A stretch of DNA of 64,000 bases, from positions 124,001 to 188,000 of the forward strand of contig WOUS01000002.1 in NCBI GenBank assembly GCA_009772985.1. The letters run 5' to 3'. Under the pieces are notes generated by a model that searched no databases, was not told the origin of the DNA, and saw only the letters and a list, made by a program, of their open reading frames with translations. Of this stretch, positions 41,763 to 49,631 are shown piece after piece. How positions within the stretch are numbered: the stretch's first letter is position 1; the number at the start of each line of letters is the position of its first letter. Both the position numbers and the translations under genes were made by a program. This stretch comes from Anaerolineaceae bacterium. GTDB taxonomy: Bacteria > Chloroflexota > Anaerolineae > Anaerolineales > Villigracilaceae.

Positions 41763-42855
41763 TTGGTAATTGTTGTGAGGTGATTTTCTCGGCAGCTTTT
41801 CTGAGATCGTCTATAACAACTAATTCGTTTGATTCATTAGTGAAAAGCCAATGTACCCATCCATTGCATCGTGTTCCTAAAATCGCTGATGCTACAGCAT
41901 GGATGGAGCCTTGGTACTCACCAGATGAAACATGGCCATCGGCAAGCACTTTGGCGATATCGCCTGTTTTATCAAGTTGGATTTTGTCGCCTGGTCTTAA
42001 TAGCCCAAGTTCTAATAATTTGCCGAATGGCATTTTAAAGCCTTGATTTCGCGGTTTGCTTTCAAAAATAATCTCGTCTGTTACTGGTTGCTTGATCGAG
42101 TTTATACGCCTTTGTGCCGCCCGAATATATTTTTTATCTCTCTCAATGCCAATCCAATTTCGGTTTAGTTTTTTTGCCACAGCCCCAGTTGTCCCTGTAC
42201 CAAAGAAAGGGTCGAGAATAATATCTCCGGGTTTTGAGCTTGCGAGAATAATTCGATATAGAATAGCCTCTGGTTTTTGAGTAGCATGTACACGTTCGCC
42301 ATTCACTCTAAGTCTTTCCTTGCCTGAACAAATAGGAATTTCCCAATCACTACGCATTTGTTTGTCGCCATTTAGAGCTTTCATTGTGTGATGGTTAAAA
42401 GTATAGGATGTGCCACGTACCTTTTGAGCCCAAATTAATGTTTCGTGGGCATTGGTAAATCTGGTGCCACGGAAATTGGGCATAGGGTTGGTTTTTTCCC
42501 AGATAATGTCGTTGAGTATCCAATAGTTTAAATCTTGTAGAATAGAACCAATTCGAAAAATATTATGATACGAACCAATAGCCCAGATTGTTCCGTTTTT
42601 CTTCAGGACGCGATGGCAGGCAGTAAGCCAGTTTCTTGTAAAGGTATCATATTCTTCGAAACTACCGAATTGATCCCAGGCATCATCTACTGCATCAACC
42701 TTGGTCATATTTGGACGCCAAAGTTCTTGTTGAAGTTGGAGATTGTATGGTGGGTCAGCAAATATCAAGTCAATAGAATTCTCTGGTAGAGAATTAAGAA
42801 TTTCAACACAATCCCCTTTTAAAATTTTATTCAGGGGCAACTCTGGCATCATCAA
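41737..42855 (-). CDS. CcrM/HinfI-type N6-adenine DNA methyltransferase with RAMA domain
   Basis: This 372-residue beta-class methyltransferase has motif IV DPPY at 34-37 (IFADPPYNLQ) and, later, motif I ILDPFFGTGTTGAVA (about 217-231). KTNPMPNFRGTRFTNAHETLIW and HATQKPEAIL are characteristic of the M.HinfI/CcrM group, which methylates GANTC. The C-terminal domain (about 280-350) ends QGSIHAVASAILGTRCNGWV, the RAMA (restriction enzyme and methylase associated) pattern seen in CcrM. GANTC specificity is inferred. The gene is AT-rich, overlaps the unknown 40899-41762 gene, and lies between the phosphatase-like gene and a decayed acetyltransferase. Confidence 0.88.
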   Translation of the reverse strand: MMMPELPLNKILKGDCVEILNSLPENSIDLIFADPPYNLQLQQELWRPNMTKVDAVDDAWDQFGSFEEYDTFTRNWLTACHRVLKKNGTIWAIGSYHNIFRIGSILQDLNYWILNDIIWEKTNPMPNFRGTRFTNAHETLIWAQKVRGTSYTFNHHTMKALNGDKQMRSDWEIPICSGKERLRVNGERVHATQKPEAILYRIILASSKPGDIILDPFFGTGTTGAVAKKLNRNWIGIERDKKYIRAAQRRINSIKQPVTDEIIFESKPRNQGFKMPFGKLLELGLLRPGDKIQLDKTGDIAKVLADGHVSSGEYQGSIHAVASAILGTRCNGWVHWLFTNESNELVVIDDLRKAAEKITSQQLPNGGKNGKG

Positions 42856-42873
42856 AATAATCTACCTTTCGTT

Positions 42874-42965
42874 TCAATAATCTTTCCGATACACCAGCAC
42901 ATCCCGCGCCACCCGGAATCCCATCGATTCATACAGCCGGAAGGCGGTGTTGTGGTAGTTTTTTG
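42874..42965 (-). pseudogene. C-terminal fragment of a GNAT acetyltransferase
   Basis: Immediately past the FAD-subunit stop, the minus strand reads KNYHNTAFRLYESMGFRVAR, then DVLVYRKDY and a stop. This is the typical acetyl-CoA-domain end of GNAT proteins (NTAAxRLYExLGF). The N-terminal two thirds are missing. A second GNAT-tail-like piece (RNMWLYEEDGRKA, minus strand, near 40850-40894) lies at the other end of the methyltransferase island. Confidence 0.7.
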
Positions 42966-42967
42966 CC

Positions 42968-43756
42968 TTACTGTAGATGCTCCAGGCACCTTTTTGCCAG
43001 CACCGCCGCGACCTCGGACCGGTACTCTGCCGAGGCCCATTCGTCGGCCGCGTCGTGGGCGGCGTTACGCGCCGCGGCTTCTACACCGGACGCTTCGTTC
43101 CCGTCCATCGCCACGGACGGGGACGCGCCCCATCCGCCGAGCACGAGCCGGGTGCGGCCCGAGTCCCACTGTGCCAGCGCGGCGCAGACGATGGGCTTGT
43201 CGGCGGGCGTGCGGGCGACGGATTCATACGCGAGTTTGACATTCAACGGAATTTCGATTTTGGTGATGAGTTGGCTCTGTAGGGGCGACCCTTGTGGTCG
43301 CCCTCCTCGGGCGGGGACAAGCCCCGCCCCTACGCGCAGGGGTAGATAATTTCCCAATGTGATTTGCTCATTGTCAGGTACAAAAATCACTTTCGCGTCG
43401 AGGGCCAGCATGACCGCTGCGAACGGCGAGCGTCCGTCGCAGGCCGCCAGCGCGCCGGCAACCGTGCCGATGTTGCGCAGGTTGAGCGGGGCTTCCAGCC
43501 GGATGGCCGCGGCCAGGGCGGCGGGAATGTACGCGTTTTCGAGCAGCAGGCTCAGGGTCGCGGTTGCGCCGATCTCCAGTTTCCCGCCGGATTTGTGGAT
43601 CTTGTCCAGCCCGAGGGCTTGCAGGTCCACGACCGCGAAGGATTCATCCGAGCGCTGGTTGAGCACGGTCCCGCCGCCGAGCGGACGGGTGTTCGGTTTT
43701 GCCAGAAGTTGGATGGCTTCATCCAGAGTTGTGGGGCGGAAATATTGAGTGATCAT
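42968..43756 (-). CDS. Xanthine dehydrogenase-family FAD-binding subunit (CoxM/YgfM-like)
   Basis: This 262-residue flavoprotein passes electrons from the molybdenum hydroxylase to its acceptor. It starts MITQYFRPTTLDEAIQLLAK. The FAD motifs are LGGGTVLNQR (about 27-36) and LRNIGTVAGALAACDGRSP (about 93-111). The C-terminal domain contains VARTPADKPIVCAAL. Residues about 142-160 (VGAGLVPARGGRPQGSPLQ) are encoded by the palindrome 43279-43333 and interrupt the usual loop before QLITKIEIP. It pairs with the XdhD-like gene downstream on the same strand, now separated from it by the RAYT, phosphatase and methyltransferase genes. Confidence 0.88.
   Translation of the reverse strand: MITQYFRPTTLDEAIQLLAKPNTRPLGGGTVLNQRSDESFAVVDLQALGLDKIHKSGGKLEIGATATLSLLLENAYIPAALAAAIRLEAPLNLRNIGTVAGALAACDGRSPFAAVMLALDAKVIFVPDNEQITLGNYLPLRVGAGLVPARGGRPQGSPLQSQLITKIEIPLNVKLAYESVARTPADKPIVCAALAQWDSGRTRLVLGGWGASPSVAMDGNEASGVEAAARNAAHDAADEWASAEYRSEVAAVLAKRCLEHLQ
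43279..43333. repeat. Double-hairpin palindrome inserted in-frame within the FAD-subunit gene
   Basis: The outer stem GTAGGGGCG/CGCCCCTAC encloses GGGCGACC-cttgt-GGTCGCCC and GGGCGGGG-acaag-CCCCGCCC. The two loops are themselves complementary. Confidence 0.88.
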
Positions 43757-43938
43757 GGTTCACTTATCCATAGAAAATTAATGATCGGTTGTCCCTATTA
43801 TACAGGACAGCCGTCCCTGCGGCGACCCTCAAACGCCGGCCGCGCGGGATGCGGGCCTGCCGGGCGGCGCGCCGCGTCTCTTGCCCCTTCCGGCAAACTG
43901 GACTATCATTGCGACGTTTTCCTGAAAGGCAGACCCGC

Positions 43939-45885
43939 ATGACCATTTCTTCCTCAGACGAGCGCGATCTCGTCACATCGTTCAAGCGCGTTCTCATCGG
44001 CAAGCCGCTCTCCTCGGACGAGGCGCCGCACCAGACCATCAACAAGAAGGTCGGCCTAGCGGTGTTTGCCTCGGACGCGCTCTCTTCGACCGCCTATGCC
44101 ACCGAAGCCATCCTGGAGGTGCTGGCCTTTGCCGTTCCGTTGGCAGGACTGGCCGTGCTGGGTTACTCGGTGGGCGTCTCGCTGGCGATCATTTTCCTGT
44201 TGGCGGTGGTGACCATCTCCTACCAGCAGACCATCCATGCCTATCCGGGCGGCGGCGGGGCGTACATCGTGGCGCGCGACAACCTGGGCGAACTTCCCGC
44301 CCAGGTCGCCGGGGCGGCCCTGCTGACCGACTACATCCTGACCGTTTCGGTGAGCATCTCCTCCGGCGTGGCGCAGTTGGCCTCCGGCTTCCCGGCGCTG
44401 CACCCGTACCGGGTCGAGATTGCGGTCGTGATCGTCTTGTTGATGATGATCGTCAACCTGCGCGGGGTCAAGGAATCGGGCGTCACGTTTGCCATCCCAA
44501 CCTATTTCTTTCTCGGCGTCACGCTGGTCACCATCGGCGTCGGCTTCTACAAATATTTTACCGGCGGACTGGATGCAGTGACCGGCGTCACCCCGGCGGC
44601 CATCGAAGCGGCGCGCGGCGTGACCCTGTTCCTGATCCTGCATGCCTTTTCGAGCGGCTGCACCGCCCTGACCGGCGTGGAGGCCATCTCCAACGGCATC
44701 ACCGCTTTCAAGGAGCCGAAGAGCCGCAACGCCGCCACGACGCTGATCTGGATGAGCGTCATTCTCTCGGTGATGTTCTTCGGCATCACGTTCCTCTCGA
44801 ATCAGATCGGCGCGCAGTTCTCGCGCACCGAAACGATCATCTCGCAACTGGGGCGGACGATCTGGGGGACGGGCCTGATGTGGTACGTGATGCTGGGCAG
44901 CACCACGCTCATCCTGATCATGGCCGCCAATACCTCCTTCGCCGATTTCCCCCGCCTGGGCGCGCTCCATGCAGGCGACGGGTTCCTGCCCCGGCAATTG
45001 ACTTTCCGCGGAACCCGCCTGGTATTTTCCAATGGCATTGCCGCGCTGGCCGGGTTCGCCTCCCTGCTTGTCGTTGTCTTCAAAGCCGAGACGACTGCCC
45101 TGATCCCGCTTTACGCCATTGGCGTATTTCTTTCGTTCACACTATCGCAGACCGGCATGGCCGTGCGCTGGTGGAAATCCGGGCATCTCAAATCGAATGA
45201 GGAATTCGTCCAGCAGGGCGGCATTGTGCGTTATGACCCGCAATGGAAACTCAAATTGGCGATCAATGGTTTCGGCGCAATCCTGACGGTCACCGTCATG
45301 ATCGTCTTCGCCGTCACCAAGTTTCTCGACGGGGCCTGGATTGTCATCCTGCTCGTCCCCGCGCTGGTTTTCATATTCTTTCGCATTCACCATCACTATA
45401 AGGATGTGGCCGCCAATCTCTCGCTGGAGGATTACGGCGAGGCGCCGCGCGTCCAGCGCAACCGCGTACTGCTGCTCATTAGCGGCGTCCACCGCGGCGT
45501 GACGCACGCCCTGCGCTACGCGCGTTCGTTTTCCAATGACATCACCGCCGTCTATGTTTCGACCGATCCGCTGGAAGATGAAAAACTCAAAAAGAAGTGG
45601 GCCACCTGGGGCGACGGCGTGCGCCTGCACATCATCGAATCACCCTACCGCCGCCTGCTCGAGCCGCTGACCGCGTACATTGACCAGATGGCGGACACGC
45701 TTGGCCCCGAGGAGATGCTGACCGTCGTCGTGCCGCAATTCATCCCCCAACGCGGGATTTACAGCGGGCTGCACATGAATACGGCGGCGCTGCTGCGCAA
45801 GGCGCTGCTGAAACAGCGTGACATCGTGATCATGGAAGTGCCATACCATCTCAGCCGGCACGAACCGGAGGGGGCGGAGGAATAG
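43939..45885 (+). CDS. KimA-like APC-superfamily potassium transporter (copy 1)
   Basis: This 648-residue protein starts MTISSSDERDLVTSFKRVLI; the internal ATG is chosen because the signature RVLIGKPLSSDEAPHQTINK follows and AAAGG precedes it. Twelve membrane helices follow, with VGLAVFASDALSSTAYATEAI, PGGGGAYIVARDNLGELPAQ and HAFSSGCTALTGVEAISNGI. The C-terminal cytoplasmic domain (about 505-645, HRGVTHALRYARSFSNDITAVYVS) is UspA-like. This arrangement matches KimA/YdaO-type high-affinity K+ importers. It converges on the trkA genes with only 12 bases between. No c-di-AMP (ydaO) riboswitch is recognisable upstream. Confidence 0.8.
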   Translation: MTISSSDERDLVTSFKRVLIGKPLSSDEAPHQTINKKVGLAVFASDALSSTAYATEAILEVLAFAVPLAGLAVLGYSVGVSLAIIFLLAVVTISYQQTIHAYPGGGGAYIVARDNLGELPAQVAGAALLTDYILTVSVSISSGVAQLASGFPALHPYRVEIAVVIVLLMMIVNLRGVKESGVTFAIPTYFFLGVTLVTIGVGFYKYFTGGLDAVTGVTPAAIEAARGVTLFLILHAFSSGCTALTGVEAISNGITAFKEPKSRNAATTLIWMSVILSVMFFGITFLSNQIGAQFSRTETIISQLGRTIWGTGLMWYVMLGSTTLILIMAANTSFADFPRLGALHAGDGFLPRQLTFRGTRLVFSNGIAALAGFASLLVVVFKAETTALIPLYAIGVFLSFTLSQTGMAVRWWKSGHLKSNEEFVQQGGIVRYDPQWKLKLAINGFGAILTVTVMIVFAVTKFLDGAWIVILLVPALVFIFFRIHHHYKDVAANLSLEDYGEAPRVQRNRVLLLISGVHRGVTHALRYARSFSNDITAVYVSTDPLEDEKLKKKWATWGDGVRLHIIESPYRRLLEPLTAYIDQMADTLGPEEMLTVVVPQFIPQRGIYSGLHMNTAALLRKALLKQRDIVIMEVPYHLSRHEPEGAEE

Positions 45886-45897
45886 CCCCCCGCCGGT

Positions 45898-46569
45898 TCA
45901 TCCCTCGGGCCGGGCAAAGAACTCCGCCAGGCGGCGGGCGCCGTCCTGGTCTGTGATGGCCAGCACTTCGTCTTCCGCCTCGAACGTGCTGTTGCCGCGC
46001 GGCAGGGTAACCTTCCCGTCGCGGATGATCGCCGCAATGACGCACTGGTCGGGCAGGCCGAGGTCCTTGATGGCGACGCCTATCGCCTTTGCTCCGCGGG
46101 GGATTTTCTCCTCCACCAGCGAATAGCGCCCGCGGCGCAGTTTGAGCAGGGTCATCATGTCGCCCATGGACATCTCTTCCTGGATCAGGTGCGCCAGCAC
46201 GTCGGCCTGGTTGAGCGCCACGTCCACGCGGAAGTTCTCGTTGAACAGCCAGGCGTGACGCGGGTTGTTGACGCGGGCGATGATGCGCGGCACCTTGAAC
46301 ATTTCGCGCGCCACATAGCACAGCACGAGATTGTTGGCGTCGGTATCTGTTGTCGCCGCCAGCACTTGCGCATCGCGGATGCCGGCGCTTTCCAGCACGG
46401 CCGGGTCGGTGGGCGAGCCTTCGTAGATCACCTCGGTGGGCAGTTCGCGGTGCAAGCGCGCCAGGAGTTCGCGGCGGTGTTCGATCACGCGCACCTGGTG
46501 TTTTTCGGCCAGCAAGACGGAAGCCAATTGGGCGCCTGTGCGCCCGCCTCCAGCAACGATAACAAACAT
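45898..46569 (-). CDS. TrkA-family K+ transport regulator (RCK domains), second of two
   Basis: This 223-residue cytoplasmic protein starts MFVIVAGGGRTGAQLASVLL (Rossmann GGGRTG). The TrkA_N domain spans about 1-130 (TTDTDANNLVLCYVAREMF), and the TrkA_C domain about 140-220 (GAKAIGVAIKDLGLPDQCVI, FEAEDEVLAITD). Such proteins bind nucleotides and gate potassium transporters. The start is fixed by the core motif; the longer upstream frame is not needed. It begins one base after the stop of the preceding trkA gene. No TrkH/KtrB channel gene is present, so the partners are probably the flanking KimA-like permeases. Confidence 0.85.
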   Translation of the reverse strand: MFVIVAGGGRTGAQLASVLLAEKHQVRVIEHRRELLARLHRELPTEVIYEGSPTDPAVLESAGIRDAQVLAATTDTDANNLVLCYVAREMFKVPRIIARVNNPRHAWLFNENFRVDVALNQADVLAHLIQEEMSMGDMMTLLKLRRGRYSLVEEKIPRGAKAIGVAIKDLGLPDQCVIAAIIRDGKVTLPRGNSTFEAEDEVLAITDQDGARRLAEFFARPEG

Positions 46570-46570
46570 C

Positions 46571-47233
46571 TCAAGCCTCCTTCCCGGCAAGCGCATTGCG
46601 CAGGCACGCGATGCCCTGGGCGGTTGTGCTGACCGCGAGCATATCGCCGGTTTCCAGCGCGGTCTCCGGCGTGGGCAGCGACGAGCGGCCGGCGCGCGTC
46701 AGCGCCACCGGCAGGCAGGCGTCGCCCATCCCGCCCAGCAGTTCGCCCAGTTTGCGCCCGGCCCAGTTCTCCGGGACGATCATTTCGTAGACTTCCACCT
46801 CGCCGTTGCCGGGCGAGAAAACCGCCCGCGTGGAGGCGCTGCCGAGCAGTTCCTCGGTCCGTTGCGCGCCCCAGGCTGAGGAACTGACGATCTGGAAGCC
46901 AAACGCTTCGAGCACGCCGCGCAGGTTCGGGTCATAGTTGCGCACGACCACGTTCGGGATCTTGTAGATGGTGCGCGCGATGTGGGCGACCACGGCGTTG
47001 AGCGTATCCGAATTCGCCACGGCGGCCAGTCCGTCGGCTTTTTCTGCGCCGGCGCGTTCCAGCACTTCCTTCGAAAGCGCCTCGCCTTCCACCGTCCGGC
47101 CGCGGAACTCGGGGTTGAGCCGCTCGAAGGCCTGGGGGACGTTGTCCACGACGGTTACCTGGTGTCCCTGCTGGAACAGCCTGAGGGCCAGGTCGGCCCC
47201 GATGCGGCCGCATCCAACGATAATGATGTTCAT
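46571..47233 (-). CDS. TrkA-family K+ transport regulator (RCK domains), first of two
   Basis: This 220-residue protein starts MNIIIVGCGRIGADLALRLF; AGGAGAG precedes this ATG. The Rossmann motif is GCGRIG, and VVDNVPQAFERL holds the acidic residue that reads the ribose. NSDTLNAVVAHIARTIYKIP is typical TrkA_N. The C-terminal TrkA_C domain covers about 130-215 (ENWAGRKLGELLGG, ETGDMLAVSTT). It lies 26 bases after the permease stop and one base before the second trkA, so the three genes form one operon. The two TrkA proteins may form a heteromeric ring. Confidence 0.87.
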   Translation of the reverse strand: MNIIIVGCGRIGADLALRLFQQGHQVTVVDNVPQAFERLNPEFRGRTVEGEALSKEVLERAGAEKADGLAAVANSDTLNAVVAHIARTIYKIPNVVVRNYDPNLRGVLEAFGFQIVSSSAWGAQRTEELLGSASTRAVFSPGNGEVEVYEMIVPENWAGRKLGELLGGMGDACLPVALTRAGRSSLPTPETALETGDMLAVSTTAQGIACLRNALAGKEA

Positions 47234-47259
47234 AGAAATCTCTCCTTGACCAATCCGGG

Positions 47260-49215
47260 TCATGGCACCTGGTACGGCACGTCCGTGATGATGATGCCGG
47301 GCCGGGACAGTAATTCCTTGCGCAGCAGGTTGGCCGTATTGGTATGCAGTAAATTATGCCACGATTTCGAGGGAACGAACTGCGGCACCACGATTGTAAT
47401 CGTTTCGCCCGGCTGGCGGTGGGCCAGGATCTCCTCGATATATTCCAGCAGCGGCTCGACGAACAAGCGGTAGGGTGAATCGAGGATGACCAGCCGCACG
47501 CCCTCGCCCCAGTTCTCCCACTTGCGGCGCACCTTCTCTGCCTCGGCCGGGTCAATCGAGACGTGGACGGCGGTGATGTCATCCGAAAGGCGGCGGGCAT
47601 AGCGCAGCGCCTCGAGCGAACCCTGGTGCACGCTGCTCAACGGCAGGATGACGCGGTGGCGCGTGATGTGCGGCGCTGCGCCGGCAAACGTATCCAGCGT
47701 CAGGCGTTTCGCCAGCGTCCGGTAGTGATGATGGATGATGGAAAACATGCCGACCATCGCCGGGATGAGGATCAGCACCACGAACGCCCCATCCTTGAAT
47801 TTCGTGACGGCAAAAACAATGGTCACAACCGTGGTGCAGACGGCGCCGAAACCGTTGATGATCATCCTGGTTTGCCAGTTCCGCTGGTAGCGCAGCGTGG
47901 AGCCGCGTTCGCTGCGCTCCTGCCCCGGTTTCAGGCGGCCAATCTTCCACCAGCGGTGGGCCATGCCGGCCTGCGAAAGGGTGAACGAGAGGAAAACGCC
48001 GATGGCGTAGAGCGGAATGAGGCGGTTGACGCTGGCCTGGAAGATGAAAATGAGCAGGGAGGCGATCAGGCCGAGGGTCACGATACCGTACGAGAAAACC
48101 AGCCGGCTGCCGCGGAACGACATCTGGCGCGGCAGGAAGCCGTCGCGGGCGGCGATGGCGCTCAAGCGTGGGAAATCGGCAAAAGCCGTGTTGGCCGCCA
48201 TGATGAGGATGATCATCGTCGCCCAGATGACCACCTGGTAGATCCAGCCGCGCCCTCCCAGAATGGTGCGGACGAGTTGCGATATGACTGTTTCCGTCTC
48301 GGATGGAACGGCGGCGATCTTGCCGGTCAGGAACGAGATGCCCAGGAAGAGCGAGCCGAGAATGAGCGCCATCCAGATGAGCGTGATGCCGGCGTTCCGG
48401 CTGCGCGGCTCCTTGAAGGCGGTGATGCCGTTGGAGATGGCCTCCACACCGGTCAGGGCGGCGGTGCCGCTCGAAAAGGCATGCAGGATCAGGAACGGCG
48501 TGATGATTTTCAGCGTTTCGGACATTTCCAGTGCGGGCGGGTTCTCGACCAATCCGAGCGTGCCGGAGAAGTAACGCACCAGTCCGATGCCGACCGTGAC
48601 GGCCATCACGACGACGAAGAAATACGTCGGCAGGGCAAATGTCGCCCCGGACTCTTTCACTCCCCGCAGGTTGACCAGCATGACGAACAGGACGCAGCCG
48701 ATGGAAATCCACACCCGGTATTCGAACAGGGCCGGATAGGCGGAAACGATCTGCGCCACGCCCGAGGAGACCGAGACGGCCACCGTCAAAATGTAATCGG
48801 TCAGGAGGGACGCGCCGGCAATCAGCGCGGGCAATTCGCCCAGGTTGTCGCGCGAGACGATGTACGATCCGCCTCCATCCGGGTAGGCGTGTATGGTTTG
48901 CTCGTATGACAGGGCCACGATTGCCAGGAGAACGACGATTGCGATGGCAATCGGGAACACGTAGCCAAACGCCGCCGTCCCGGCCGCGGCCAGGATGAAC
49001 AGGATCTCCTGGGTCGCGTAGGCGGTGGAGGAAAGCGCGTCGGAGGCGAAGACGGCCAGGCCGATGAACTTGCCGATGGTTTGGTGCGGGGCGTCGGCGG
49101 TGGCCAGCGGGCGGCCGAACAGCCAGTGATGCCAGGTGCGCGGCGGGATGTATTCGGTGGCGCGGTCAATGATCGGGTGGCCGTTGTGTTCTTCGGGAAG
49201 CATAAGGTTGCTCAC
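47260..49215 (-). CDS. KimA-like APC-superfamily potassium transporter (copy 2)
   Basis: This 651-residue paralogue of the 43939-45885 protein starts at a GTG (MSNLMLPEEHNGHPIID). It shares LFGRPLATADAPHQTIGKFI, LAVFASDALSSTAYATQEIL, PDGGGSYIVSRDNLGELPA and HAFSSGTAALTGVEAISNGI. It has the same UspA-like tail (HQGSLEALRYARRLSDDITA). The two copies are clearly homologous along their whole length. It leads the operon with two trkA genes. A TATAAT on the minus strand at 49251-49256, followed by an inverted repeat, marks its promoter. Confidence 0.82.
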   Translation of the reverse strand: MSNLMLPEEHNGHPIIDRATEYIPPRTWHHWLFGRPLATADAPHQTIGKFIGLAVFASDALSSTAYATQEILFILAAAGTAAFGYVFPIAIAIVVLLAIVALSYEQTIHAYPDGGGSYIVSRDNLGELPALIAGASLLTDYILTVAVSVSSGVAQIVSAYPALFEYRVWISIGCVLFVMLVNLRGVKESGATFALPTYFFVVVMAVTVGIGLVRYFSGTLGLVENPPALEMSETLKIITPFLILHAFSSGTAALTGVEAISNGITAFKEPRSRNAGITLIWMALILGSLFLGISFLTGKIAAVPSETETVISQLVRTILGGRGWIYQVVIWATMIILIMAANTAFADFPRLSAIAARDGFLPRQMSFRGSRLVFSYGIVTLGLIASLLIFIFQASVNRLIPLYAIGVFLSFTLSQAGMAHRWWKIGRLKPGQERSERGSTLRYQRNWQTRMIINGFGAVCTTVVTIVFAVTKFKDGAFVVLILIPAMVGMFSIIHHHYRTLAKRLTLDTFAGAAPHITRHRVILPLSSVHQGSLEALRYARRLSDDITAVHVSIDPAEAEKVRRKWENWGEGVRLVILDSPYRLFVEPLLEYIEEILAHRQPGETITIVVPQFVPSKSWHNLLHTNTANLLRKELLSRPGIIITDVPYQVP

Positions 49216-49222
49216 AATAGAA

Positions 49223-49256
49223 AGCCCTCGCTGGGCGAGAGGCGAGGGCTATTATA
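49223..49256 (-). promoter_or_regulatory. -10 box with operator-like inverted repeat upstream of the KimA-like operon
   Basis: TATAAT (49251-49256, minus strand) is followed at once by AGCCCTCGC and GCGAGGGCT (49242-49250 and 49223-49231). The expected start point falls inside the repeat, so a bound repressor would block initiation. A -35 box is not obvious. Confidence 0.5.
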
Positions 49257-49290
49257 GTACGGATTCCGCAAAAACTTGGACGAATCCCTC

Positions 49291-49591
49291 CGACCGGCAT
49301 TGGCTGGGGATGAATCCCCAGCCTGAGACACAAAGTCGTCTGAAGACGACTGCGCGCTCCGGCCCCAGCCCGTTTCAACGGGCTTTGCGTCTCAGCCGGG
49401 GATTCCATCCCCGGCCATCCCCGGCCATTCTCGGCGGCGACGCGCGGCGGGGGATTCGTCCTCGACCGGCATTGGCTGGGGATGAATCCCCAGCCTGAGA
49501 AACAAAGTCGTCTGAAGACGACTGCGCGCTCCGGCCCAGCCCGTTTGAACGGGCTTTGCGTCCCAGCCGGGGATTCCATCCCCGGCCATCT
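49291..49591. repeat. Two direct copies of a ~130-bp unit made of four hairpins
   Basis: Copies start at 49291 and 49463 with CGACCGGCATTGGCTGGGGA. Each contains GGCTGGGGAT.AATCCCCAGCC, AAGTCGTC.GACGACT, AGCCCGTT.AACGGGCT and CCGGGGAT.ATCCCCGG hairpins in order. A linker of about 40 bases separates the copies. Together with the promoter region they fill 49216-49631; I see no gene there. Confidence 0.88.
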
Positions 49592-49631
49592 GGCCATCCC
49601 CGGCCACCGGCGTTGGCGCGCGGCGGGGCTG

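Noticed and set aside
43757-43938. c-di-AMP (ydaO) riboswitch upstream of the KimA-like gene
   Set aside because: The conserved riboswitch core is absent; the region holds only GC-rich short hairpins.
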